Origin: JBGPEQ01 sp050180895 | GTDB lineage: Bacteria; Pseudomonadota; Alphaproteobacteria; Dongiales; Dongiaceae | Length of the DNA stretch: 64,000 bases | Direction: 5' to 3' | Assembly: GCA_050180895.1 (NCBI GenBank) | Contig: JBFXDS010000006.1 | Span: forward strand, 297,358-361,357 | Part shown: in pieces, positions 58,615 to 64,000 of the stretch | How the letters are laid out: each line of letters opens with the position of its first letter | How positions within the stretch are numbered: position 1 is the first letter of the stretch | Program-made: the position numbers and the translations under genes | The notes under the pieces: generated by a model | The model's database searches: none | The model's input: only the letters and a program-made list of their open reading frames with translations | What the model was told of the DNA's origin: nothing

Positions 58615-58884
58615 CTACACGCACTCATACAGTGCGAGCAGGTTGTTGTTCCACTGGCCATCGGCTTGGGTCTGAACATACTCGTTACCCTGCGCTGAGC
58701 GCCGAACCTTCACGTCAGCACGCTTGTTGCTGACGTATGTAAAGAAGGTATTGGAGCCATTCTTGATGGACTCAATCACCTGTTGTCGTGTCCATTTCCA
58801 GCCATTGCCACCAAGATGGGTAATGCCGTGGTGTGGATCGTCGCGTGGGATTTTATTGATACACAAGACTTGGACGTCGGCCAT
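58615..58884 (-). CDS. DUF3892 domain protein
   Basis: An 89-residue protein with the DUF3892 pattern: VQVLCINKIPRDDPHHGITH, then GNGWKWTRQQVIESIKNG and the C-terminal YVQTQADGQWNNNLLALYEC. The function is unknown; the family often occurs in mobile or accessory regions. A strong AAGGAGG precedes ATG 58884. Base composition is lower in GC than the flanking genes, suggesting transfer. Its 5' leader would contain the three hairpins at 58934-59069. Confidence 0.85.
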   Translation of the reverse strand: MADVQVLCINKIPRDDPHHGITHLGGNGWKWTRQQVIESIKNGSNTFFTYVSNKRADVKVRRSAQGNEYVQTQADGQWNNNLLALYECV

Positions 58885-59237
58885 GTCGGCCTCCTTGTCG
58901 CATGTCAAGGTTCCCACTTGACCGCCGGAGTCGGCCGCGCGTACGTTTCCCGTGCCAGGGGAGGGAAGCGTATCGCGCGGCTTTCCCCGTCGAGCAGCCC
59001 CGGGGAACCGGGAGAGGCTGCTTGGTTGAAGCGGCCCCCGGTTGCACGCCTGGGGCCGCTTTTTCAACCATAGCGATTCCTGCGGAATCTCGATCTGAGA
59101 GTCAAGGACATACAATAGGTGGGAATACACCTCCCTTGAATGCGCTATTGGTAGGACAAACGAGTTTAGCCTGCCCATCTTCGATGGCTATGATTCGAAG
59201 TTTGTTTGCTGAAATCTCTCGATGAGTGCCCAAACCC
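58885..59237. other. Gene-free stretch with three consecutive strong hairpins
   Basis: These 353 bases carry hairpin 1 (58934-58981), hairpin 2 (58993-59022) and hairpin 3 (59024-59069). The part from 59070 to 59237 is AT-richer and shows no recognisable gene or repeat. Confidence 0.6.
58934..59069. ncRNA. Candidate structured RNA or DNA element (triple hairpin)
   Basis: Hairpin 1 pairs GCCGCGCGTACGTTTCCC (58934-58951) with 58963-58981, about 17 bp with one bulge and one G-U pair. Hairpin 2 pairs AGCAGCC (58993-58999) with GGCTGCT (59016-59022). Hairpin 3 pairs GGTTGAA plus GCGGCCCC (59024-59038) with GGGGCCGC (59052-59059) and TTCAACC (59063-59069). On the plus strand hairpin 3 is followed by TTTTT inside its bulge, like a terminator. 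It could be the leader of the DUF3892 gene, a small RNA, or a mobile-element end; the call as RNA is tentative. Confidence 0.35.
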
Positions 59238-59831
59238 TCATAGGGACGTCCGGAACTGCGTTCCCCAGTCCAAACCAGCATGTGAAGCGGCCAGCCTCAA
59301 CCAAGCTTCGGTTTCGTCCGAGCTATTGTTGGTGCCAACCCACCAGCCATTCATGAGTTGTTCGGAATAGTCATCCACAAGGTGCGTTTGAGAAAATAGG
59401 TCGTTGCGGTTGCGGGCAACGATTCTCTTCGTTCGCTTTTTCAGGTGAGATAGGTTATCGAGCGTTCCGGGGCATTGAGCTTCGATTGCTCTGAGGCCAC
59501 TCATCAGCAGGTCTTTGACCGAACGGCAATCGGTTCTCCTCCCATTGAGCTCAAACCAATGCGTGCCGAAGTGTCGCGCTATCCTTTGAGTTGGTCGATA
59601 CGAACTTGGCGCGGTTCCAGCAGCAGGAGTGGATGTCTCAACCTTGGCAAATGAATCCGCCGAGGGCGAGCGGGCATTCTCGCTCGACAGATCAATGACT
59701 CTCGCCGGCTTTAGCGGATCGGAGCCCATTCCTAGGGTATGCGCATTCAAGATACTGACGAGCATCTCGCCTGCAGGATCGACCGAGCGCAGCAGATCGA
59801 TGAGCTTGCGTGACCGAATTACCGTCGCCAT
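59238..59831 (-). CDS. Unknown protein with a lower-GC composition
   Basis: A 197-residue protein with GAGGAGA five bases before ATG 59831 and a sigma70-like promoter at 59865-59892. The N-terminal 45 residues (RSRKLIDLLRSVDPAGEMLV) resemble the LIxxLxxxDPxxEVxV pattern seen in small phage or plasmid proteins. The middle is Ser/Thr/Pro-rich. The C-terminal 100 residues are a compact basic domain ending in NGWWVGTNNSSDETEAWLRL. I do not recognise a family. Codon use is less GC-biased than in its neighbours, fitting an accessory gene. Confidence 0.75.
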   Translation of the reverse strand: MATVIRSRKLIDLLRSVDPAGEMLVSILNAHTLGMGSDPLKPARVIDLSSENARSPSADSFAKVETSTPAAGTAPSSYRPTQRIARHFGTHWFELNGRRTDCRSVKDLLMSGLRAIEAQCPGTLDNLSHLKKRTKRIVARNRNDLFSQTHLVDDYSEQLMNGWWVGTNNSSDETEAWLRLAASHAGLDWGTQFRTSL

Positions 59832-59864
59832 GTCATCTCCTCAAACGGAACCTTGCATCTCCCT

Positions 59865-59892
59865 TATCTAGTATAAGCCTTACGCTTGTCAA
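59865..59892 (-). promoter_or_regulatory. Sigma70-like promoter of the unknown gene
   Basis: On the minus strand TTGACA (59892-59887), a 16-base spacer and TAGATA (59870-59865) form a near-consensus promoter. The spacer contains AAGCGTAAGGCTT, a small palindrome that could be an operator. It lies 34-61 bases upstream of the start codon. Confidence 0.6.
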
Positions 59893-60031
59893 GTCTCGCA
59901 TCAGTAGCGAGCCGCCCTTGCACCCAAATTCTTCCCGACGCAACCTTAGTTCGGCCACGACCTACGGATGACGCCATCGACGCCGCCGTGATAGTTTGCC
60001 GCTCTTGCAACGCAAGAACAAAGGAACGGCC

Positions 60032-60583
60032 ATGTCTGGCCTGCGGCACCTGCGGCCGATCTCGATCGAAGAGTATCTCGAAGGCGAGCAGCATAGCGAC
60101 ATCCTCCACGAGTATGTCGGCGGCGAGCCCTACGCCATGGTGGGGGCGACGACCACTCACAACCTGATCGCCGGCAACATCTTCGCCGCTCTGCACAGCC
60201 ACTTGCGCGGCACGGCCTGCCGGGTCTTCGCGGGCAGCATGAAGGTACGCGTCGGCGACGACTTCTACTATCCCGACGTGTTCGTCTCCTGCGAGCGGGT
60301 CGAAGGCGAGCGCCTTTTCCAAACCCGGCCGCTGCTGATCGTCGAGGTACTCTCGCCGGGCACTGAATTGCTCGATACGCGCGACAAGCTGCAGGCCTAT
60401 CAGCGCATCGATTCCTTGCGCGAATACGTGATGGTGGAGCAGGAGCGACCGGAGTTCCGCGTCGTCAGCCGCACGGCCCAGGGGTGGGAGAGCGCGACCT
60501 ATGCGGGCAGGATGGAGGTGCGGCTCGCCTCCGTGGATCTCACTCTGTCACTCGATGACATCTATCGCGACGTCGGGGCGTAG
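60032..60583 (+). CDS. Uma2 family (DUF820) putative endonuclease
   Basis: A 183-residue protein of the Uma2 family, a PD-(D/E)xK fold. The catalytic-type residues are visible in YYPDVFVSC and LLIVEVLSPGT. The N-terminus has PISIEEYLEGEQ and VGATTTHNLIAGNIFAALHS. The family is found in many copies in cyanobacteria and elsewhere and has no settled function. AAAGGAACGGCC precedes ATG 60032. Confidence 0.88.
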   Translation: MSGLRHLRPISIEEYLEGEQHSDILHEYVGGEPYAMVGATTTHNLIAGNIFAALHSHLRGTACRVFAGSMKVRVGDDFYYPDVFVSCERVEGERLFQTRPLLIVEVLSPGTELLDTRDKLQAYQRIDSLREYVMVEQERPEFRVVSRTAQGWESATYAGRMEVRLASVDLTLSLDDIYRDVGA

Positions 60584-60601
60584 CGCCGCTTGCATAAGCG
60601 T

Positions 60602-60793
60602 AGTGCGTCCTTCGACAAGCTCAGGATGAGGTAGGCCTGTCGTGGCACGAAAATCATTCCTCATGCTGGAGACCTTTGCACGGATGGAATTTGTGCCCGT
60701 TTCGATTCGGCTTTGTACACATCCGATTCCGAAACGTCTGCGGTTTGGACTCCACCGTGCAAAGGTCTCCATGCTGAGCCTGTCGAAGCACGC
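60602..60793. repeat. R1 palindromic repeat, copy 4, interrupted by a small element
   Basis: The left arm AGTGCGTCCTTCGACAAGCT with CAGGATGAGG is intact. The right arm is split after CCTCATGCT by the 103-base element and continues ATGCTGAGCCTGTCGAAGCA. Confidence 0.85.
60668..60770. mobile_element. MITE-like element with 16-bp inverted repeats and 5-bp target duplication
   Basis: The ends are GGAGACCTTTGCACGG (60668-60683) and its exact complement CCGTGCAAAGGTCTCC (60755-60770). ATGCT is duplicated directly outside (60663-60667 and 60771-60775). The 103-base body has no coding capacity. The terminal GAGACCTTTGCA resembles ends I associate with IS5-family elements, from memory and not verified. 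It inserted into an R1 repeat, so it is younger than that copy. Confidence 0.8.
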
Positions 60794-60813
60794 ATGGCGC
60801 TGATCCCAGCGCA

Positions 60814-61839
60814 ATGCCCACCCCCCTCACCATCGAGACCGTCGAGATGCACACCGGCGGCGAGCCCGTCCGCATCGTCGTCTCCGGCTATCCGCCCATC
60901 CCCGGCGCCACACTCCTCGCCAAGCGCCGCCACGCGCGCGCCGAGCTCGATCACCTCCGCCGCCTGCTCATGTTCGAGCCGCGCGGCCACTTCGATATGT
61001 ACGGCGTCATCCCCGTGGCGCCCGATCCGCCGAAGCCCGGCGAGCCGCCGGCCGATCTCGCCGTGCTCTTCATGCACAACGAGGGCTACAGCACCATGTG
61101 CGGCCACGCCGTCATCGCGCTCGGCCGCTGGGCCGTCGATCGCGGCCTGGTGAAGCCGCGCGCGCCGGAAACGCCGGTCGCCATCCAATGCCCCTGCGGC
61201 CTGGTGCGCGCCCGCGTGTCGATCGAAAACGGCAAGGCCGGCGCCGTCGCCTTCGAGAGCGTGCCGGCCTTCGCCTTCGCCCGCGATGCCCTGGTGCAGA
61301 TGCCCGGCTACGGCCTGGTCAACGTCGATATCGGCTATGGCGGCGCCTTCTATGCCGTGCTGCCGGCCTCCCGCTTCAACCTCGATGTCCGCAAGAGCCC
61401 CACCCGCGCGCTCGTCGATGCCGCCGCCGCCGTCACCGAGGCCGCGCGCGCGCAAGTGCCGCTCGCCCACCCCGACGATCCCGATCTCGCCTTCCTCTAC
61501 GGCACCATCCTCACTGACGGCGCCGACGCCTGGAGCGAGGCGCCGACCGCCAACATCTGCGTCTTCGCCGCCCGCGAGGTCGACCGCAGCCCCACCGGCA
61601 GCGGCGTCACCGCCCGCCTCGCCCTGCAGCACGCCCGCGGCCAGATCCGCCCCGGCCAGCCCCGCCGCTTCGAGAGCATCACCGGTGCGATCTTCACCGG
61701 CAAGGTCTTCCGCGAAACCACCTGCGGCCCCCATCCCGCCGTCACCGTCGAAGTCGCCGGCAAGGCCCACTACACCGGCACCGCCCGCTTCACCCTCGAG
61801 CCCGACGACGAAATCGGCAAAGGCTTCCTGCTGAAATGA
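60814..61839 (+). CDS. Proline racemase family protein, probable trans-3-hydroxy-L-proline dehydratase
   Basis: A 341-residue enzyme of the proline racemase superfamily. The first catalytic residue is Cys (C96 in YSTMCGHAV). The second, Cys in racemases and 4-hydroxyproline epimerases, is Thr here (T261 in DRSPTGSGVTA), the pairing characteristic of trans-3-hydroxy-L-proline dehydratases. The ATG at 60814 follows the repeat region. No other hydroxyproline genes are adjacent. Confidence 0.88.
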   Translation: MPTPLTIETVEMHTGGEPVRIVVSGYPPIPGATLLAKRRHARAELDHLRRLLMFEPRGHFDMYGVIPVAPDPPKPGEPPADLAVLFMHNEGYSTMCGHAVIALGRWAVDRGLVKPRAPETPVAIQCPCGLVRARVSIENGKAGAVAFESVPAFAFARDALVQMPGYGLVNVDIGYGGAFYAVLPASRFNLDVRKSPTRALVDAAAAVTEAARAQVPLAHPDDPDLAFLYGTILTDGADAWSEAPTANICVFAAREVDRSPTGSGVTARLALQHARGQIRPGQPRRFESITGAIFTGKVFRETTCGPHPAVTVEVAGKAHYTGTARFTLEPDDEIGKGFLLK

Positions 61840-61842
61840 CGC

Positions 61843-61949
61843 ACCCTCACCCTATCCCTCTCCCACTGCCGTGGGAGAGGGGACCGGGTTGTGCCGTCCG
61901 CTCGATCAAGTCCCCTCTACCGCGAAGCGGGAGAGGGCTAGGGTGAGGG
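61843..61949. repeat. R2 palindromic repeat, copy 3
   Basis: ACCCTCACCCTATCCCTCTC on the left and CGGGAGAGGGCTAGGGTGAG with GGC on the right, with CCGTGGGAGAGGGGAC and AGTCCCCTCTACCGC between. Confidence 0.8.
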
Positions 61950-61980
61950 CCACGCGCGTGTCTCGGCCGGGACGGCTATC

Positions 61981-62065
61981 CTGCGTGCTTCGACAGGCTC
62001 AGCATGAGGAGTTTCTTGGTGCCACCAAGATTCTCCCTCATCCTGAGCCTGTCGAAGGACGCACC
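61981..62065. repeat. R1 palindromic repeat, copy 5
   Basis: CTGCGTGCTTCGACAGGCTC with AGCATGAGG faces CCTCATCCTGAGCCTGTCGA with AGGACGCACC. The loop TTCTTGGTGCCACCAAGA matches that of copy 3. Confidence 0.85.
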
Positions 62066-62213
62066 GCGCCATTGCCGGACACCTGAAGCACGCGGAACGC
62101 AGAGGCGCTGATCGCAGGCCGGCGCGCCGCAGACCTTCATCTGTGTCCATCTGCGTTCATCTGCGGTTTCAAACCTTCCTCCGCGGCTCCGCGGCTCCGC
62201 GTGGAGATTTCCC

Positions 62214-62780
62214 TTACGCCCCCTCCTCGGGAAACGGCAGGAACCCCCGCCGTCCCAGGAACGTCAGCGCCCAGCCCCAGGCCACGCACCCGCCGGCCAC
62301 CAGCGCCTCGCGCATCGGCAGCGACGTCGGCGTCTCGTAGAACATCACGATCATCCCGGCGACGATCGCGATCGGCACCGCCACGGCCAGGAACGACGAG
62401 GCCGCCCGCTGCCCGCGCACCAGCATCTCCAGGATCTTCTCCTTGCTCGGAAGCACGTCCTCCAGCCGCTGCGGCTTGCGCCGCAGCACGATCAGCATGA
62501 ACAGCGCCTTGAACACGCCCTTGCCGATGAACCGGAACGCCAGCGCATTGAGCCGCGCCAGCCACAGCCCGTAGCCCAGGAAGAACACGGCGACGAACGG
62601 CACGCACAGGAACGTCCGCGCCCCTTCGCCCAGCCCCGGCATCATGCCGCCGATCGCCCAGCCGAGCGCCGGCCCGCCGAAGAACGCCGCGGCGGCCACC
62701 AGGATCTGCACGGCCCAGCGCTGCGGCTTGTATAGACAACCCGCCGCCGTCTCCAGCGGCCCCCTGCTGAGATCCACCAT
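62214..62780 (-). CDS. Integral membrane protein, unknown
   Basis: A 188-residue protein with four hydrophobic segments (about residues 24-45, 57-80, 131-152 and 161-180) and a basic cytoplasmic loop (LRRKPQRLEDVLPSKEKILE). GGAGGG precedes ATG 62780; the longer frame to 62807 is not favoured. No family was recognised. It is divergent from the DUF1989 gene. Confidence 0.75.
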   Translation of the reverse strand: MVDLSRGPLETAAGCLYKPQRWAVQILVAAAAFFGGPALGWAIGGMMPGLGEGARTFLCVPFVAVFFLGYGLWLARLNALAFRFIGKGVFKALFMLIVLRRKPQRLEDVLPSKEKILEMLVRGQRAASSFLAVAVPIAIVAGMIVMFYETPTSLPMREALVAGGCVAWGWALTFLGRRGFLPFPEEGA

Positions 62781-62922
62781 CGCGCCCTCCATCCGGGTTG
62801 CCGCCACCCTGCGCCCGGCACGGTTTCCCGCGCGTTAACGCCGCGCCCTTCCAACGCGCGGCTCCGCCCGCTACCCTGCGGCCCTCGCCCCCTCCGGATG
62901 CCCGCCCTCTCAGGGACCCGCC

Positions 62923-63525
62923 ATGACCGACGCCGATCTCCAGACCATCCCGGCCCGCAAGGGCGTCGCCGCCCGGCTGCGGCGCGGCCAGGCGCTGCAG
63001 GTGGTCAACACCCACGGCAGCCAGGTCGTCGACTGCTGGGCCTTCGGCGCCGACGACATCCGCGAGTTCATGTCCATGGAGCATTGCCGCGTCGAGCTCG
63101 GGCGGGCGGTGCCGCGGGTCGGCGACAGCATGGTCACCAACCGGCGGCGGCCGATCCTCACCCTCACCGAGGACACCTCGCCCGGCGTGCACGACACCAC
63201 GCTCGCCGCCTGCGACGTCTACCGCTACCGGCGGCTCGGCGCCGCCGGCTATCACGACAACTGCACCGACAACCTGGCCGCCGCCCTGGCCGCCCTCGGC
63301 CTGGCCGCGCCGGCGGTGCCCTGTCCCTTCAACCTGTGGGAGAACAGCCGCATCCGCGCCGACTTCACCCAGGTGATCGAGCCGCCTTTGTCGAAGCCCG
63401 GCGACCGCCTCGGCTTCCGCGCCGAGATGGACCTGGTGATCGTCTTCTCCGCCTGCCCGCAGGACCTGGTCCCCACCAACGGCACCGCCTGCCGCCCCAC
63501 CGAAGCCCACTACCGCCTCCTGTGA
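62923..63525 (+). CDS. Urea carboxylase-associated family protein (DUF1989)
   Basis: A 200-residue protein of the DUF1989 family, often found beside urea carboxylase or amino acid catabolism. Family residues: VVNTHGSQVVDCWAFGADD, EFMSMEHCRVELGRAVPRVG, and YHDNCTDNLAAALAALGL with the metal-like His/Cys. The end NGTACRPTEAHYRLL is typical. The biochemical role is uncertain; no urea carboxylase gene lies in the window. Confidence 0.88.
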   Translation: MTDADLQTIPARKGVAARLRRGQALQVVNTHGSQVVDCWAFGADDIREFMSMEHCRVELGRAVPRVGDSMVTNRRRPILTLTEDTSPGVHDTTLAACDVYRYRRLGAAGYHDNCTDNLAAALAALGLAAPAVPCPFNLWENSRIRADFTQVIEPPLSKPGDRLGFRAEMDLVIVFSACPQDLVPTNGTACRPTEAHYRLL

Positions 63526-63669
63526 TGACCCGGTTCCCGATTGACATCGGGCTCAGGAAGTTCTTATTATGTTCTAGATGTGCGTCGGCGCCCGAGCCGC
63601 GCCGGCCGATGTTTGACATCGTGGATCAGACCACCCGCAACGGCCTCCGGATAGCCGCAAACCCGCGCG

Positions 63670-63694
63670 CCCGCTGGGCATGGGGGTTCATCCG
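63670..63694. repeat. R6 repeat, copy 4
   Basis: Contains CCCGCTGGGCATGGGGGTTC followed by ATCCGC. It is the most diverged of the five copies. Confidence 0.55.
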
Positions 63695-63765
63695 CCGCTT
63701 TCGAAAGACCCCTTGTAGGGGCGGCTCTCAGAGCCGCCCTCGACCGGCAGACCCGGCATCGATCA

Positions 63766-63794
63766 TTCCCGCTGGGCATGGGGTCCTTCGCTCG
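63766..63794. repeat. R6 repeat, copy 5
   Basis: Contains TCCCGCTGGGCATGGGGTCC followed by TTCGCTC. It matches copies 1 and 2 almost fully, 54 kb away. Confidence 0.65.
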
Positions 63795-63920
63795 ATTTCG
63801 ACGGGTAGGGGCGAGCGGCGCTCGCCCTCGTGCCGACAACAACCTCCGCCGGGCGCTGGCAACCGCCGTCGCCGGGCGAGCGCCGCTCGCCCCTTGTCTG
63901 TGTGAATCATGACAGAGTGA

Positions 63921-63959
63921 GGCCCGTTCCCGGGACCGTTTGAGTCCCGGGAACGGGCC
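63921..63959. terminator. Perfect 16-bp inverted repeat near the window end
   Basis: GGCCCGTTCCCGGGAC (63921-63936) pairs without mismatch with GTCCCGGGAACGGGCC (63944-63959) around CGTTTGA. There is no T-run, so it may be a transcript-stabilising hairpin, a terminator of unusual type or a protein-binding palindrome. Only one copy is seen here. Confidence 0.4.
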
Positions 63960-64000
63960 GGCCGAGACCGTCTCGCCCCTCGGCTGACACCGGGATGTAG

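Larger units (their letters stand above)
61840..62213. other. Gene-free stretch filled by three repeats
   Basis: R2 (61843-61949), R1 (61981-62065) and a GC-rich R3-like palindrome (about 62125-62208, with CATCTGCGTTCATCTGCGGT and CCGCGGCTCCGCGGCTCCGC) fill these 374 bases. No gene is seen. Confidence 0.65.
63526..64000. other. Gene-free end of the window with repeats and a strong hairpin
   Basis: Two R6 copies (63670-63694 and 63766-63794), three R5-type palindromes (about 63714-63742, 63805-63832 and 63867-63893) and a perfect 16-bp palindrome (63921-63959) occupy most of this region. No gene is supported. The sequence may continue in intergenic DNA past the edge. Confidence 0.6.

Overview
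The window is high-GC chromosomal DNA from an alphaproteobacterium. The main support is the gene content: ccmCDE, folD, yggT, nnrU, a RutR-controlled reductive pyrimidine pathway, many ABC importers, and intergenic palindromic repeats of the kind common in Rhodospirillales and Hyphomicrobiales. The genus cannot be fixed from the sequence alone.

Layout. (1) 1-1.3 kb: end of a cytochrome c maturation operon (ccmC-ccmD-ccmE). (2) 1.3-2.5 kb: a Rieske oxygenase. (3) 2.45-9.1 kb: a minus-strand defence operon, res, then a fused MntA-type nucleotidyltransferase/HepT-type HEPN protein, then mod. This is a type III-like restriction-modification system with a toxin-antitoxin-like module between its two subunits. 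(4) 9.8-13.4 kb: a solitary amino-acid ABC ATPase, tRNA-Ala(CGC), yggT, a DUF167 gene, folD and an NnrU-family gene. (5) 13.5-19.1 kb: an iron locus of TonB receptor, PiuC dioxygenase and a PepSY-flavodoxin-reductase fusion, with Fur-like boxes. (6) 19.2-25.5 kb: argG, two tandem small membrane proteins, a zinc alcohol dehydrogenase, and a 1066-residue secreted protein of unknown function with an internal duplication. (7) 25.5-32.3 kb: a complete peptide-type ABC importer operon with a formamidase inside it. (8) 32.4-38.8 kb: a phytanoyl-CoA dioxygenase-like gene, MlaC, small secreted proteins, a DUF1194 protein, paired SRPBCC proteins and a cold-shock gene. (9) 39.2-56.1 kb: a pyrimidine and nucleobase island holding dihydropyrimidinase, a cytosine-deaminase-like enzyme with a BMP-type nucleoside ABC importer, an NMT1-type ABC importer, a carbamoyl amidohydrolase, PreA, PreT and RutR. 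(10) 56.2-64 kb: PPK2, a molybdopterin-fold protein, then a less GC-rich accessory islet (orphan antitoxin-like HTH gene, DUF3892 gene, unknown gene, Uma2 nuclease, structured hairpins, a small inverted-repeat element), then a hydroxyproline dehydratase-like gene, a membrane protein and a DUF1989 protein.

How the parts work together. The island at 39-56 kb encodes uracil/thymine reduction (PreTA), ring opening (dihydropyrimidinase) and carbamoyl removal, with two importers and a deaminase supplying substrate. A perfect RutR operator lies between preT and rutR, and a weaker match lies upstream of the dihydropyrimidinase gene, suggesting one regulon.

A second theme is repeats. At least seven families of imperfect palindromes fill the gaps. 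In four genes such sequence is read in frame as part of the protein. One copy is split by a 103-bp element with perfect 16-bp terminal inverted repeats and a 5-bp target duplication.

The best candidates for something undescribed are the res/NTase-HEPN/mod operon with its internal HepT start, the duplicated secreted protein at 22.3-25.5 kb, the triple-hairpin region at 58.9-59.1 kb and the small mobile element at 60.7 kb.
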